A stretch of 64,000 nucleotides of DNA from Rhodanobacteraceae bacterium. GTDB taxonomy: Bacteria > Pseudomonadota > Gammaproteobacteria > Xanthomonadales > Rhodanobacteraceae. The notes beneath the pieces are model-generated. The model searched no databases. It was not told the DNA's origin and worked only from the letters and a program-made list of their open reading frames with translations. Below are positions 18,117-28,054 of this stretch, piece after piece (the stretch's first letter is position 1; each line of letters opens with the position of its first letter). Made by a program: the position numbers and the translations under genes. The stretch is taken from the NCBI GenBank assembly GCA_030123585.1, contig CP126120.1, positions 62,001-126,000 on the forward strand, given 5' to 3'.

Positions 18117-19351
18117 AAGGTTTTTCGCATTATCCAGAGACCGCACAGCAGCCCGATCCAGGCCGGCAGCGCGAACAGGATCCACGGCAGGTTGTGCTGC
18201 GGGAACCACGGCGTGAGCTTGGATGCCAGCGCGAACACGGCCAGCAGCGTCGACAATCCGGCCACCGCCAGCGCGAAACGGCTTGCATGCGCCCCCGGCC
18301 TGCGCACGCGCCACAGCGCCGGAATCAGTGTCCACGCAATGGGGTTGAACAGCCACAGGTTCTCGTTGGCCCACGCGGAACGATGCGCGGTGGCGAACCA
18401 CAGCACCAGCATCAATGCGCCCGCGATGCCGGCGGCGAGGGCATATAGCGCGCCGACGATCGCGAACCACCAGCGGTCGATGTCGTAGCGGTCGCGCAGC
18501 CACGCCGCGGCGGCGAACGCGATGCCCAGCACCAGCCCCGCGATCAGCAGCGGCCAGCGCAGATCGGGCGCCGTGGCCGGCGGCGAAGGCAGCCGCTGCG
18601 GCGACAGCACGGTTTCCGAGCGCACCAGCGGCGCGCCGTCCGCGGTGCGCACCGAGCGCAGTTCCTGCATCAGCCGCGCCGGGATGAACGCGCCGGTCCA
18701 GTGTGTCAGCGGCTGGTCAGCGAAAGGGCCGAGGCCGAGGTCCAGCAGATACATCAACCACGGTTGGCCCGACATCAGCCGGTCGGTTTCGCTGCGGTAG
18801 GTTTCGCCGTGCACCGGGCCGGCCAGTTGTTTTTCGAGCGCGCCGTCCAGCACCCGGTCCAGGGCGTCGCGTATGCGCGTGGTGCAGTTGTCGCGGAAAT
18901 AGCGGTAGCGGTAGCGCGAATTTTCGGGTTGCACGTTCCAGACCAGGAAATCGCGCAGCCGCGCGCGCTGCGCGGGCGTCAGGTCCAGATGCTGGTCGGT
19001 GATCGAGCGGCCCTCGCCCGAGTATTCCTGGACGTCGTCGGCGACCGGCCAGGCGGCGGCGCGGTAGAACATCACGCCGCGCGCGAAGTTGAGATAGAAA
19101 TCCTTCTGGTTGAAGTCGAACAGGCCGTAATTGAATGCATACGCTTCGCCGCTCGCGGTGTCGGTGATCACCAGCGCGTCGTGGCCGAAGCGTTCCCAGT
19201 AGATCTCGCCCGGACCGTAGGTGTAGAGATCCACGCGCAGGTTCGCGCCGGGCGCGTCGGCGACGCCGGCGCGGGCGGGAAGCAACGCGCAAGAGAGCGC
19301 CAGCCAGACGAGCGCCTTCAGGATCGAGGGATAGCGGATGATCATTCGCAT
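18083..19351 (-). CDS. DUF4105 domain membrane-anchored protein
   Basis: The protein has 422 residues. A signal peptide (IILKALVWLALSCALLPARA region) is followed by the DUF4105 domain (YTYGPGEIYWERFGHDALVITD, DNCTTRIRDAL with a conserved cysteine), resembling the Lnb N-terminal periplasmic domain with likely hydrolase character. The C-terminal third has four to five membrane helices with RYDIDRWWFAIVGALYALAAG. Function is unknown; related proteins occur near outer-membrane and lipoprotein genes. Starts at 19351 and 19345 are both possible. The last residues (HPQMNANERE) are encoded by a repeat arm. Confidence 0.8.
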   Translation of the reverse strand: MRMIIRYPSILKALVWLALSCALLPARAGVADAPGANLRVDLYTYGPGEIYWERFGHDALVITDTASGEAYAFNYGLFDFNQKDFYLNFARGVMFYRAAAWPVADDVQEYSGEGRSITDQHLDLTPAQRARLRDFLVWNVQPENSRYRYRYFRDNCTTRIRDALDRVLDGALEKQLAGPVHGETYRSETDRLMSGQPWLMYLLDLGLGPFADQPLTHWTGAFIPARLMQELRSVRTADGAPLVRSETVLSPQRLPSPPATAPDLRWPLLIAGLVLGIAFAAAAWLRDRYDIDRWWFAIVGALYALAAGIAGALMLVLWFATAHRSAWANENLWLFNPIAWTLIPALWRVRRPGAHASRFALAVAGLSTLLAVFALASKLTPWFPQHNLPWILFALPAWIGLLCGLWIMRKTLHPQMNANERE

Positions 19352-19445
19352 CAAGCATCTGCGCAGCGGTGACGCGGCATGATGCCGGGTATCGATGGGA
19401 AACGAAAACACCCCACCGAACGGCGTGGTGCAAGGCGTGGGAAGC

Positions 19446-19640
19446 TGGATCCCGGGTTCCGCCGCCGATGAATCCGGCGACGGCCCCGGAATGACGCGGT
19501 GCAGGCGTTGCGCCTTTGATCGTCATTCCGGACGCGCGCAGCGCGATCCGGAATCGGTGTCCGGGATCGGTTGCAAGACCAGGAATACCGATTCCGGGTT
19601 CCGCCGCCGATGAATCCGGCGACGGCCCCGGAATGACGAG
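19446..19640. repeat. TCATTCCGGGG-family repeats with a ~45-bp exact direct repeat
   Basis: CCCGGGTTCCGCCGCCGATG continuing AATCCGGCGACGGCCCCGGA ATGACG occurs at about 19453-19498 and again at about 19593-19638. Between them is GTCATTCCGGACGCGCGCAG CGCGATCCGGAATC. No coding content is seen in this 300-base spacer. Confidence 0.8.
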
Positions 19641-19667
19641 AGGGTTGTTGCGCTCTTTCGAGTCCCG

Positions 19668-20513
19668 CTACGCAGCGTTTGCCTTGCGGACGCGGAACTG
19701 CAGCACCCGCCGATCGTCCGCGCGGGTCACGTCGAACGCGTAGTCGCCCAGCGTCGCCGATTCGCCCGGGTCGGGCAGGTGGCCGAACTCGGCGGTGACC
19801 AGGCCGCCGACGGTGTCGTACTCCTCGTCGGAGAACGCGGTGCCGAACTTTTCGTTGAAATCCTCGATCGGCGTCAGCGCGTCGACCAGCCAACTGCCGT
19901 CCGCCTGCGCGACGATCAACTTGGGCGGCACCGCGTCGTCGTGCTCGTCGTCGATCTCGCCGACGATTTCCTCCAGCACGTCCTCGATGGTCACGAGGCC
20001 GGCGACGCCGCCGTATTCGTCCACCACCACCGCCATGTGGTTGCGCGAGCGGCGGAACTCGGCCAGCAGCACGTTGAGCCGCATCGACTCGGGAATCATC
20101 ACCGCGGGGCGGAGCAATCCGCGCAGGTCCAGCGCGCCGTTCTGGCCGCGCCGCAGCAGATCCTTGGCCAGCAAAATCCCGAGGATCTCGTCCTTGTCCT
20201 CGCCGTGCACCGGAAAGCGCGAGTGGCCGGAATCGATCACGGTTTCGAGGATCGCCGGCAGGTCGTCGTCGATGTCCAGCGTGACCATCTGCGCGCGCGG
20301 CACCATCACGTCGCCGACCACCATCTCGGTGACGCGGATCGCGCCTTCGATCATCGCGTAGGTTTCGCTGGTGAGCAGGCCGTTGGACTGCGCCTCGCGC
20401 AGTTCCTCCAGCAGTTCCTCGGGGTTGCGGGGCTCGCCGGCGAGCATGTGGCCCAGACGGTCCCACAGAGAACGGTGGGCGGGGCCGGTGGTACTTGGGG
20501 GTTCTGCGGACAT
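19668..20513 (-). CDS. corC: CorC/HlyC family Mg2+/Co2+ efflux-associated CBS protein
   Basis: The protein has 281 residues. Two CBS domains (VGDVMVPRAQMVTLDIDDDL, SGHSRFPVHGEDKDEILGIL, and NHMAVVVDEYGGVAGLVTIEDVLEEIVGEI) are followed by the CorC_HlyC domain (DGSWLVDALTPIEDFNEKFG). It has no membrane part, as normal for CorC. It sits at the end of the conserved miaB-phoH-ybeY-corC cluster, here separated from ybeY by a 180-base hairpin spacer, and no lnt gene follows. The role in magnesium or cobalt homeostasis is from the family. Confidence 0.92.
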   Translation of the reverse strand: MSAEPPSTTGPAHRSLWDRLGHMLAGEPRNPEELLEELREAQSNGLLTSETYAMIEGAIRVTEMVVGDVMVPRAQMVTLDIDDDLPAILETVIDSGHSRFPVHGEDKDEILGILLAKDLLRRGQNGALDLRGLLRPAVMIPESMRLNVLLAEFRRSRNHMAVVVDEYGGVAGLVTIEDVLEEIVGEIDDEHDDAVPPKLIVAQADGSWLVDALTPIEDFNEKFGTAFSDEEYDTVGGLVTAEFGHLPDPGESATLGDYAFDVTRADDRRVLQFRVRKANAA

Positions 20514-20571
20514 AGGAGAGAGCACGTCCCCGGAGGGGCGGGTTGTCGATTATAGCGGAAGCGTGAAAAAG

Positions 20572-20697
20572 CGGGGTTGGGGATGGGTGGTAGGGCGCAA
20601 GAACCCAGCCGCCGGTGGCATGCGAGACGGCGCGTGCCCGCTGCGAAGGTGCACGATTTACGGCAATCCCCGTCCCGCTACCCACCCCAACCCCTCA
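20572..20697. repeat. Inverted-repeat element with GGGGTTGGGG arms
   Basis: GCGGGGTTGGGGATGGGTGG TAGGGC (20571-20596) is mirrored by CCGTCCCGCTACCCACCCCA ACCCC (20670-20694). The right arm touches the ybeY stop codon. It resembles a transposon-derived hairpin or terminator within the ybeY-corC spacer. Confidence 0.65.
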
Positions 20698-21156
20698 ATA
20701 GGGATCGGCGATGCCGAGCGCGGCGAGGATGCGCGTCTCCAGTGCTTCCATGCGTTCAGCGTCGCGCTGGTTCTGGTGGTCGTAACCGAGCAGGTGCAAC
20801 ACGCCGTGCACGGTGAGGTGTGCGTAGTGGTCGCGTGCGCGCTTGTGCTGCTCGCGGGCCTCGCGCGCGACCACCGGCGCGCAGATCACGAGGTCGCCGA
20901 GCAGGTCGGATTCGACGCCGCGTGGCAATCCGACCGGAAACGACAGCACGTTGGTGGCGTAATCCTTGCCGCGGTATTGCCGGTTCAGCGCGCAGCCTTC
21001 GCGCGCGCCGACGATGCGGATCGACACTTCGGCAGGCTTGCGATGGCGTGCGCCGGCAAGCGCTGCTTTCACCCAGCGCCGGAAACTCGCGGACGACGGC
21101 ACGCCGCGTCGTGGCGCAGCATACGCCACGTCGAGCTCAAGGCGCGGCGTCGCCAT
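20695..21156 (-). CDS. ybeY: Endoribonuclease YbeY
   Basis: The protein has 153 residues. The zinc site HLTVHGVLHLLGYDH has the three required histidines (HGxxHLxGYDH). The N-terminal part carries the usual RIVGAREGCALNRQYRGKDYATNVLSFP. YbeY matures the 16S rRNA 3' end and takes part in ribosome quality control. Its start overlaps the phoH stop by 20 bases, which indicates translational coupling within miaB-phoH-ybeY. Confidence 0.95.
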   Translation of the reverse strand: MATPRLELDVAYAAPRRGVPSSASFRRWVKAALAGARHRKPAEVSIRIVGAREGCALNRQYRGKDYATNVLSFPVGLPRGVESDLLGDLVICAPVVAREAREQHKRARDHYAHLTVHGVLHLLGYDHQNQRDAERMEALETRILAALGIADPY

Positions 21157-22123
21157 TGCGTTCCTCGGCGGCTTCGTAGGCCCGCACGATCTTGGCGACC
21201 AGCGGGTGCCGCACCACGTCGCGCGCGGTGAAGAAGGTGAAACTGATGCCCTCGACGTCGCGCAGCACCTCGATCACGTTGCGCAGGCCCGAGCGCGTGT
21301 TGCGAGGCAGGTCCACCTGCGTCACGTCGCCGGTGACCACGGTGGTGGTGCCAAAGCCGATGCGGGTGAGGAACATCTTCATCTGCTCGACGGTGCTGTT
21401 CTGCGCCTCGTCGAGGATCACGAACGAATCATTGAGCGTGCGCCCGCGCATGTAGGCCAGTGGCGCGATCTCGATCACGCTGCGCTCGATCAGGCGCGCC
21501 ACCTTGTCGAAACCCAGCATCTCGTACAGCGCGTCGTACAGCGGGCGCAGGTAGGGATCGACTTTCTGCGTGAGGTCGCCCGGCAGGAAACCGAGCTTCT
21601 CGCCGGCCTCGACCGCGGGACGCACCAGGATCAGCCTCTGCACGCGGCCGGTTTCCAGCGCTTCGACCGCGCTCGCGACCGCGAGGTACGTCTTGCCGGT
21701 GCCGGCCGGGCCGATCCCGAAATTGATGTCGTGCGTGGCGATCGCGTGCAGGTAGCGCACCTGGTTCGGGCCGCGCCCGCGGATGGTGCCGCGCTTCACC
21801 TTGATTGCAACTTCCTGTGCGCCCTCGGCCTGTTGTTCCGCCAGCGCATCGACGCCGGCTTCGGACAGGCGCAGGTTCAGCACGCGGCCGTTCAAGGTTT
21901 CGTGCTCGGTCGCGGCGTACAGGTTGCGCAGCACGCGCTCGCCCGACTGCACGGCGGGTTCCTCGCCGATCACGCGGAACACGTTGCCGCGGTTGTTGAT
22001 CTCGACCCCGAGCCGCAGTTCGATCTGGCGCAGGTGCTCGTCGAACGGCCCGCACAGGTTGGCCAGCCGCTGCGTGTCGTCGGGTTCGAGCGTGAAGTCG
22101 CGCTGGATGATGCCGTCGGTCAT
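21137..22123 (-). CDS. ybeZ: PhoH-like ATPase YbeZ
   Basis: The protein has 328 residues. Walker A is [11 protein letters not shown]; the helicase-like Walker B is [10 protein letters not shown]; the third motif [14 protein letters not shown] follows. The N-terminal KH-like segment ([21 protein letters not shown]) is typical of YbeZ. It partners YbeY in RNA metabolism. ATG 22123 is chosen over a GTG two codons upstream. It is part of the miaB-phoH-ybeY-corC cluster. The 140-base spacer towards miaB contains part of a CCCTCACCCC-type repeat and a GTCGGGTCTGTTTGC stretch. Confidence 0.94.
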   Translation of the reverse strand: MTDGIIQRDFTLEPDDTQRLANLCGPFDEHLRQIELRLGVEINNRGNVFRVIGEEPAVQSGERVLRNLYAATEHETLNGRVLNLRLSEAGVDALAEQQAEGAQEVAIKVKRGTIRGRGPNQVRYLHAIATHDINFGIGPAGTGKTYLAVASAVEALETGRVQRLILVRPAVEAGEKLGFLPGDLTQKVDPYLRPLYDALYEMLGFDKVARLIERSVIEIAPLAYMRGRTLNDSFVILDEAQNSTVEQMKMFLTRIGFGTTTVVTGDVTQVDLPRNTRSGLRNVIEVLRDVEGISFTFFTARDVVRHPLVAKIVRAYEAAEERNGDAAP

Positions 22124-22257
22124 GGGCACGCGAAAACCGCCTGCTTAATCCTTCTCCTCTCGGGAGAGCCGCCCTCCATGGCACAAGAACTCCGTGGTGG
22201 CGCGAAGCGCCGGATGAGGGTTCGGGTTGTCATAACGTCGGGTCTGTTTGCAAGATC

Positions 22258-22300
22258 GAACCCTCACCCCAACCCCTCTCCCGGAGGGAGAGGGGCTTCA
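22258..22300. repeat. Hairpin repeat forming the 3' end of miaB
   Basis: CCCTCACCCCAA is followed by a perfect 10-bp stem CCCCTCTCCC, loop GGA, GGGAGAGGGG (22273-22295). The miaB stop codon lies at 22264-22266, beyond the hairpin, so the repeat is translated as the enzyme's C-terminus. It could also act as a terminator. Confidence 0.75.
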
Positions 22301-23661
22301 AGACGCGCGCGCAACGAATTGGTCAGCGCGGCGGTGATCGCGACGTCCACGAACTGGCCGACCAGGCGCGCGTCGCCCGCAAAATTCACCTGGCGCATGT
22401 TTTCGGTCTTGCCGGTGAGTTCGTTCGGGTTCTTCTTCGATGGCCCGGTGACGAGGATGCGTTGCGTGGTGCCGACCATCGCTTCGCTGATCCTCGCGGC
22501 GTGGAAATTCAGCACATCCTGCAATTGCGAGAGGCGCGCGTGCTGCACCGCATCGGGCGTCGCGTCGAACAGGTTGGCCGCCGGTGTGCCGGGGCGCTTG
22601 GAATAGATGAAGGAGAACGACTGGTCGAAGCCGACGTCTTCGATCAGTTGCAGCGTCTGCGCGAAATCGGCGTCGGTTTCGCCGGGGAAGCCCACGATGA
22701 AATCCGACGAGATGCAGATGTCCGGGCGCACTGCGCGCAGTTGCGCGATACGTTCCTTGTAGAACGCCGCGGTGTAGTTGCGTTTCATCATCGCGAGGAT
22801 GCGGTCGGAGCCCGACTGCACCGGCAGGTGCAGGAAGTTCGCGAGCTTGGGCACGTCGCGATAGGCCGCGATCAGCGAATCGGAAAACTCCAGCGGATGC
22901 GAGGTGGTGAAGCGGATGCGCCCGATGCCGTCGATCTCGGCGATCGCGCGGATCAGCAGCGCAAGATCGGCGGTGCCGCCGTCGAACATCGGGCCGCGAT
23001 ACGCGTTGACGTTCTGGCCCAGCAGGTTCACCTCTTTCACGCCCTGTTCGGCCAGCGACGCCACTTCCGCCAGCACGTCGTCGAACGGGCGCGAGATTTC
23101 CTCGCCGCGCGTGTAGGGCACCACGCAGAACGAGCAGTATTTGCTGCAACCTTCCATGATCGACACGAACGCGGCCGGGCCTTCCGCGCGCGGCTCGGGC
23201 AGGCGGTCGAACTTCTCGATTTCGGGGAAGGACACGTCCACCTGCGGCTGGCCGGTGGCGCGGCGCGCGTCGATCAGGTCGGACAGGCGGTGCAGGGTCT
23301 GCGGACCGAACACCAGGTCCACGTATGGCGCGCGCTCGACGATGGCCTGGCCTTCCTGCGAGGCCACGCAGCCGCCCACGCCGATCAGCACGTCCGGGTT
23401 GGCCTGCTTGAATTCCTTCCAGCGGCCGAGCTGCGAAAACACCTTCTCCTGCGCCTTCTCGCGGATCGAGCAGGTGTTCACCAGGATCACGTCGGCCTCG
23501 GCCACGTCCTGAGTGCGCACCATCCCGCGCTCGGCCGCGAGCACTTCCTCCATCTTGCGGGAGTCGTACTCGTTCATCTGGCAGCCGTGGGTCTGGATGA
23601 ACAACTTTCCAGAAGCAGGCTTTTGCGGCCCGGTCTTGGCGGGGGCGGGAGTGTCGGCCAT
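22264..23661 (-). CDS. miaB: tRNA-2-methylthio-N6-dimethylallyladenosine synthase
   Basis: The protein has 465 residues. An N-terminal UPF0004 domain ([16 protein letters not shown]: [43 protein letters not shown]) holds one cluster; the radical SAM motif is CSKYCSFC. The C-terminal TRAM domain follows. MiaB adds the methylthio group to position A37 of tRNAs. ATG 23661 precedes [11 protein letters not shown] and a short linker. The final dozen residues ([12 protein letters not shown]) are encoded by a dispersed hairpin repeat, so the C-terminus has been extended or replaced. First gene of the miaB-phoH-ybeY-corC cluster. Confidence 0.95.
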   Translation of the reverse strand: MADTPAPAKTGPQKPASGKLFIQTHGCQMNEYDSRKMEEVLAAERGMVRTQDVAEADVILVNTCSIREKAQEKVFSQLGRWKEFKQANPDVLIGVGGCVASQEGQAIVERAPYVDLVFGPQTLHRLSDLIDARRATGQPQVDVSFPEIEKFDRLPEPRAEGPAAFVSIMEGCSKYCSFCVVPYTRGEEISRPFDDVLAEVASLAEQGVKEVNLLGQNVNAYRGPMFDGGTADLALLIRAIAEIDGIGRIRFTTSHPLEFSDSLIAAYRDVPKLANFLHLPVQSGSDRILAMMKRNYTAAFYKERIAQLRAVRPDICISSDFIVGFPGETDADFAQTLQLIEDVGFDQSFSFIYSKRPGTPAANLFDATPDAVQHARLSQLQDVLNFHAARISEAMVGTTQRILVTGPSKKNPNELTGKTENMRQVNFAGDARLVGQFVDVAITAALTNSLRARLEAPLPPGEGLG

Positions 23662-23815
23662 GAAGGCAGCGCTGTGACGGGTGGGACGAACGCGACATTG
23701 TAATGCCGTCGTGGTCCGGCACGGGTGTCCGGGCCATGCCGGAAGCGCGATCCGCGGCGCGGAATGTGAACCCGACGCTTGGCATTCGCGGGCTGCGCGC
23801 GCACACTCCGGCCCC

Positions 23816-25018
23816 ATGAACGGCATGTTCCGCCCGGGGACGCGCGGCCGGCGAGCCGGTTCCGCCTTCGAATCGACCTGCGTGTTGCGGGCTGTGGCGG
23901 CGTGCGCGCTGCTGATGCTGGCGGGACGGGCCGGTCCGGCGTCGGCCAGCGTGTTGTATCGCTGCACCGGGGCTGCCGGCGAGACAGCCTACGTCAGCCA
24001 CACTGCCGGCTACCGGCATTGCGCGGAGATCGGCGCGTGGGGATCGCCCGTCGCGCGTCGGGTCGAGGCGGCCGCGCGGCGGCCGCCGCGCAAGCAGGAG
24101 CAGCCCAGCGGCACGGTCCTGTCGGGCAAGCCGCCGCACGAAGTCGAAGCCAATCCCGCGGTGCTCAAGGTGGTGCCGCTGGGCGAACCTGAGTCGATCC
24201 AGGTGCAGAAGCTGGTCGCCCCGCAGGTGTGGCGGCCGTTTCCGGTGGTGCTGCTCGATACGCTGGGCGGCAGCGTGCTGCCGCGCCTGCTGGGCGTCGC
24301 GCCGGCGCCTGCATCCGCACCGGCGCCCGCCAGCGTCCCCGCGCCCGTGCCGGCGGCCACCCCCGCGATTCCGCTGCGCCTCGATACCGATGCGGACAAG
24401 CCCAGGCCGCCACGCACCGGCGCGGTGTACCGCGTGGTGCAGAAGAACGGCACGGTGATGTACACCAACGTCGCGTCGCTCGCGAAGAAGGGCGACGCGA
24501 AGATGCTGTTCACCTACATCATCGAATGCTACGCCTGCGACGTGCATTCGAAGCTCGACTGGAACACCGTACCGCTGCACCTGGCGGACTATCGCGACGA
24601 CATCCACGCCGCGGCCAGGCTGACGGGCGTCGACGGCGCGTTGCTGCGCGCGATCATCCACGCCGAATCCGGATTCAATCCGCGCGCGTTGTCGTACAAG
24701 GGCGCACAGGGGCTGATGCAGTTGATGCCGGGCACCGCGTTCGAGCTGGGCGTCGGCGATGCCTTCGATCCCGCGCAGAACATTTCCGGCGGCGCGCGCT
24801 ATCTCGCGATGCTGCTGCAGGATTTCCACGGCGACGTGCAGCTGGCCGCCGCGGCCTACAACGCCGGCGCCGGCGCGGTCGCGAAATATCGCGGCGTGCC
24901 GCCGTATGCCGAAACGCAGGTGTACGTGAAACGCGTGGCGCTGCTGTACCAGCGCTATCGCAAGGCGTTGGCCGAGCGCGTCTCTCCAACCTTGGCTACT
25001 GCGGTTCGCGCTGATTGA
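23816..25018 (+). CDS. Lytic transglycosylase, SLT domain
   Basis: The protein has 400 residues. A signal peptide ([19 protein letters not shown]) precedes a DUF4124-like stretch ([16 protein letters not shown]), a long Pro/Ala/Val linker, and a second similar stretch ([17 protein letters not shown]). The C-terminal SLT domain has the catalytic glutamate in [26 protein letters not shown] and [21 protein letters not shown]. It cleaves peptidoglycan glycan strands with anhydro-sugar formation. The two DUF4124-like repeats flanking the linker are an uncommon arrangement. ATG 23816 faces miaB divergently. Confidence 0.88.
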   Translation: MNGMFRPGTRGRRAGSAFESTCVLRAVAACALLMLAGRAGPASASVLYRCTGAAGETAYVSHTAGYRHCAEIGAWGSPVARRVEAAARRPPRKQEQPSGTVLSGKPPHEVEANPAVLKVVPLGEPESIQVQKLVAPQVWRPFPVVLLDTLGGSVLPRLLGVAPAPASAPAPASVPAPVPAATPAIPLRLDTDADKPRPPRTGAVYRVVQKNGTVMYTNVASLAKKGDAKMLFTYIIECYACDVHSKLDWNTVPLHLADYRDDIHAAARLTGVDGALLRAIIHAESGFNPRALSYKGAQGLMQLMPGTAFELGVGDAFDPAQNISGGARYLAMLLQDFHGDVQLAAAAYNAGAGAVAKYRGVPPYAETQVYVKRVALLYQRYRKALAERVSPTLATAVRAD

Positions 25019-25049
25019 TCGGGCGCCGAACGCACGGCAACAATTACTT

Positions 25050-25098
25050 CGTCATTCCGGGGCCATCCGCGGTTTACGCGAACGGCCCCGGAATGACG
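25050..25098. repeat. TCATTCCGGGG palindrome, short form
   Basis: CGTCATTCCGGGGCCATCCG CGGTTTACGCG AACGGCCCCGGAATGACG is a nearly perfect palindrome between the convergent transglycosylase and suhB genes. It could end both transcripts. The remaining 70 bases show nothing. Confidence 0.85.
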
Positions 25099-25167
25099 GG
25101 AAAGGTTTTGCCGCATGTTGGGCGATGAATGGTAGGAGCCTGCGTGCAGGCGACCGATGGAAGGCGG

Positions 25168-25974
25168 TCAACGCCTCAGATCGGAAGTCAGCGAAGGCGC
25201 GATCGCTTCGACGATCTGCCCGGCCAGCACGTGGTTGGCGGCGACGAGGTGGCCGGATTCGGGCAAGCCGTCGATGCCGGTCATGCTGCAATAGCGCCCG
25301 CCGGCTTCGCGCACCAGCAGGCAGCCCGCGGCCATGTCCCACACTTTGAGGCCCGTTTCGAAATAGCCGTCCAGACGTCCGCACGCCGTCCACGCCAGGT
25401 CCAGCGCCGCGGAGCCGGTGCGGCGGATGTCCTCGGCGCGCTTCAGCAGTTCGCGGGTCATGCCGAGCTGCGCGTCGAGGTGGCGGCGTTCGCGGTACGG
25501 AAAACCTGTCGCCAGCATCGCGCCGTCCAACGATTCGCGCTTGCCGATGCGGATGCGGCGGTCGTTTAGGAACGCGCCGTCGCCCTTGCTGGCGGTGAAG
25601 ATCTCGTTGCGCACGGGATCGAGGATCACCGCGTGCACCGGTTCGCCGCGGTCCAGTTGCGCGATCGACACCCCGAAATGCGGAATGCCGCGCAAATAAT
25701 TGTGGGTGCCGTCCAGCGGATCGACCGCCCAGGTGAAGCGCGCGCCGGCCTTGCCGGAAGCGCCGGTTTCCTCGCCGAGGATCGCGTGGTCGGGATACGC
25801 GCGGCGCAGTTCGCGCACGATCGTGGCCTCGGCCTCGCGATCGACTTCCGAAACGAAATCGAGGTGGTGCTTCTCGATCACGGCCACGCTGTCGAGGCGG
25901 TTCATGTAGCGCAGGATCACGCTGCCGGCGGCGCGCGCGGCACGGATCGCGATGGTGACGGCGGGGCGTGCCAT
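25168..25974 (-). CDS. suhB: Inositol-1-monophosphatase family protein SuhB
   Basis: The protein has 268 residues. The metal sites are present: GEETG, WAVDPLDGTHNYLRG and LKVWDMAAGCLLVREAGG. SuhB is an inositol monophosphatase and, in enterics, a component of the ribosomal RNA antitermination complex. The start ATG 25974 gives MARPAVTIAIRAARAAGSVI, a standard N-terminus. It is divergent from trmJ across about 100 bases, an arrangement conserved in related bacteria. Confidence 0.93.
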   Translation of the reverse strand: MARPAVTIAIRAARAAGSVILRYMNRLDSVAVIEKHHLDFVSEVDREAEATIVRELRRAYPDHAILGEETGASGKAGARFTWAVDPLDGTHNYLRGIPHFGVSIAQLDRGEPVHAVILDPVRNEIFTASKGDGAFLNDRRIRIGKRESLDGAMLATGFPYRERRHLDAQLGMTRELLKRAEDIRRTGSAALDLAWTACGRLDGYFETGLKVWDMAAGCLLVREAGGRYCSMTGIDGLPESGHLVAANHVLAGQIVEAIAPSLTSDLRR

Positions 25975-26071
25975 GGCGAAGGATTCCGGAAGTTTGAAAA
26001 AGAACGCGCCGCACTGGGGCGGCGCCGCGTCATTTTAGCAGCGCGCGGGCACGTGGCGTTACCCTTGCGCG

Positions 26072-26857
26072 ATGAACCAGTCCACCGCCTCCATCCCGCC
26101 CGCGCCGCAATCGATCCGCTTCGTGCTGGCGCGCACCTCGCACCCCGGCAACATCGGCGCGGCCGCGCGCGCGATCCGCACCATGGGCTTCTGGCGGCTG
26201 GTGCTGGTGGCGCCGCAGCGCTATCCCGATCCGCAGGTCAAGGCGATGGCCGCAGGCGCCGACGACGTGCTGGCCAACCTCGTCGTAGCCGGCAGCGTGA
26301 CCGCGGCCGTGGCCGATTGCACCCGCGTGTACGGCCTGTCCGCGCGCCGTCGCGGCGTGAACCTGCCCGAACTCGATCCGCGCGCGGCGATGGCGGAAAT
26401 CGCGCCGCTATTGGACACGGGCCGCGAGGTCGCGCTGCTGTTCGGCAACGAACGCTCGGGTCTCGACAACACGGAGTTGTCGTTGTGCCACGCGATGGTG
26501 CGCATCCCGAGCGTGGAAGATTTCTCCTCGCTCAATCTCGCGCAAGCGGTGCAGGTGATGGCGTGGGAACTGCGCATGGCGACGCTGGGTGCGCCGCCCG
26601 CAGCACCGCCCGATCACGATGCGCCGCCCGCCACCGCCGACCAGATGGAACGCTTCTTCGAACACCTGTTCGCGACCCTGCACGCGATCGATTTCCACAA
26701 GGGCCGTTCGGCGAAGACCATCGAACAACGCCTGCGCCGCCTCTTCCATCGCGCGCAGCCCGACGCGCGCGAACTGCGCATCCTGCACGGCGTGCTGGCC
26801 GATGCCGAGCGGATGGCGGAGTTGGCGAAGAAGCGTACCCCCGGCAGCCAAGCGTAG
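26072..26857 (+). CDS. trmJ: tRNA (cytidine/uridine-2'-O-)-methyltransferase TrmJ
   Basis: The protein has 261 residues. SpoU-family motifs: FVLARTSHPGNIGAAARAIRTMGF, ALLFGNERSGLDNTELSLC (SAM knot) and IPSVEDFSSLNLAQAVQVMAWEL. TrmJ methylates the 2'-O of nucleotide 32 in several tRNAs. The alanine/proline-rich section after 175 is a linker to the C-terminal dimerisation helix. It converges on the cytochrome c peroxidase gene, with a strong hairpin between. Confidence 0.93.
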   Translation: MNQSTASIPPAPQSIRFVLARTSHPGNIGAAARAIRTMGFWRLVLVAPQRYPDPQVKAMAAGADDVLANLVVAGSVTAAVADCTRVYGLSARRRGVNLPELDPRAAMAEIAPLLDTGREVALLFGNERSGLDNTELSLCHAMVRIPSVEDFSSLNLAQAVQVMAWELRMATLGAPPAAPPDHDAPPATADQMERFFEHLFATLHAIDFHKGRSAKTIEQRLRRLFHRAQPDARELRILHGVLADAERMAELAKKRTPGSQA

Positions 26858-26876
26858 TTGCCGGGAGCCCTTTGCT

Positions 26877-26904
26877 CGTCATCCCGGCTTGCGCCGGGAT
26901 GACG
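26877..26904. terminator. Perfect 12-bp hairpin between convergent trmJ and cytochrome c peroxidase
   Basis: CGTCATCCCGGC, loop TTGC, GCCGGGATGACG. It is symmetrical and can act on both strands as a terminator. It also resembles the TCATTCCGGGG repeats, so it may be a repeat used as a terminator. Confidence 0.7.
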
Positions 26905-26944
26905 AAAAGCGGGATTGACGGCATTTCCCCAGATCAGGCTCGCC

Positions 26945-27988
26945 TCACGGCTTCGGCCGCGGCGTCCTGGCGCCACTGGGCGGCAGCGTCGGCAGCGTCA
27001 CCTGCGGTTGCTTGCCCGTCAGCGAGCCGAGGAACGCGGTGACGTGGTTCACCTCGGCGTCGGTGAGCTGCGCGCCGAGCTGGCTGCTGCCCATGATCGC
27101 GACGGCCTGGCGCAGATCCCACACCTTGCCCGAGTGGAAATACGGCGGCGTCAGCGCCACGTTGCGCAGCGAGGGCACGCGGAACACGTAGGTGTCGCTC
27201 ACCGTCTTGGTGACGGCGAAGCGGCCCTTGTCTTCCGGCGGCAGGATGTCCGCGCCGGGGCGCTCCACCACGCCGAACGGCGCGTACATGCCGCCGCCGA
27301 CGTTGATGCCGTTGTGGCACGCCGCGCAGCCCTTGTCGATGAAGAGTTTCAGTCCCGCCGTCTGCGAGGCGTCGAGCGCGTGCACATCGCCGCGCAGGTA
27401 ACGGTCGAACGGCGCATCGGGTGTGATGAGCGTCGCCTCGAACACCGCGATCGCGCGGCGGACGTTCTCGAACGTGATGGCATCGGACTCTCCGGGAAAC
27501 GCCTTCGCGAAGAACGCGTCGTAACCGGGAATCCCCTTGAGCTGTTCGACCACGTGCGCGGGCGTGGTGTCCATCTCGACCGGGTTCACCAGCGGTCCGC
27601 CGGCCTGTTGTTCCAGATCCTTGGCGCGGCCGTCCCAGAACTGCGCGACGTCGAACACCGCGTTGTAGACCGTCGGCGCGTTGCGTCCGCCGCGCTGCCA
27701 GCGATGGCCCAGCGAGGTTTCCTGCAGGTCCACGCCGCCCATCCCCACCATGTGGCAACTGTTGCAGTTGATCGAGTGGCTCTCCGACAGGCGCGGGTCG
27801 AAGTACAGCATCTTGCCCAGCGTGAGCTTGGCCGGCGAAGCCGGATTGCCGGGCAGCGCCGGTGGCTGCGCCGGAATCGGCTTGAACAGGGCCTGGGCCT
27901 GCTTCATGAGCGCCGACTGCGACCACGCCGGAACGGACACCGCACCGGCCAGGGCCAGCAATGGAACGAGCGCTATAGGCCGCATCAT
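26945..27988 (-). CDS. ccpA: Cytochrome c peroxidase, di-heme, periplasmic
   Basis: The protein has 347 residues. A signal peptide ends PAWSQS; the two heme c sites are CNSCH (peroxidatic) and CAACH (electron entry). Further motifs: KLTLGKMLYFDPRLSESHSINC and NRNAPTVYN-like RGGRNAPTVYNAVFD. It reduces hydrogen peroxide with electrons from small cytochromes in the periplasm. The start ATG 27988 follows GAGAGGAGATGC. A perfect FNR-type palindrome lies 67-80 bases upstream, matching the microaerobic induction known for ccp genes. Confidence 0.93.
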   Translation of the reverse strand: MMRPIALVPLLALAGAVSVPAWSQSALMKQAQALFKPIPAQPPALPGNPASPAKLTLGKMLYFDPRLSESHSINCNSCHMVGMGGVDLQETSLGHRWQRGGRNAPTVYNAVFDVAQFWDGRAKDLEQQAGGPLVNPVEMDTTPAHVVEQLKGIPGYDAFFAKAFPGESDAITFENVRRAIAVFEATLITPDAPFDRYLRGDVHALDASQTAGLKLFIDKGCAACHNGINVGGGMYAPFGVVERPGADILPPEDKGRFAVTKTVSDTYVFRVPSLRNVALTPPYFHSGKVWDLRQAVAIMGSSQLGAQLTDAEVNHVTAFLGSLTGKQPQVTLPTLPPSGARTPRPKP

Positions 27989-28054
27989 GCATCTCCTCTC
28001 GCTTCAAGCCGCAACGGGTCTTGAACCAGAGTTGTGCAGCGCGATCCAGACGTT

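Noticed and set aside
22298..24829. 843-codon minus-strand frame across miaB and the transglycosylase
   Set aside because: It is out of frame with miaB and antisense to the transglycosylase, with no recognisable motif.
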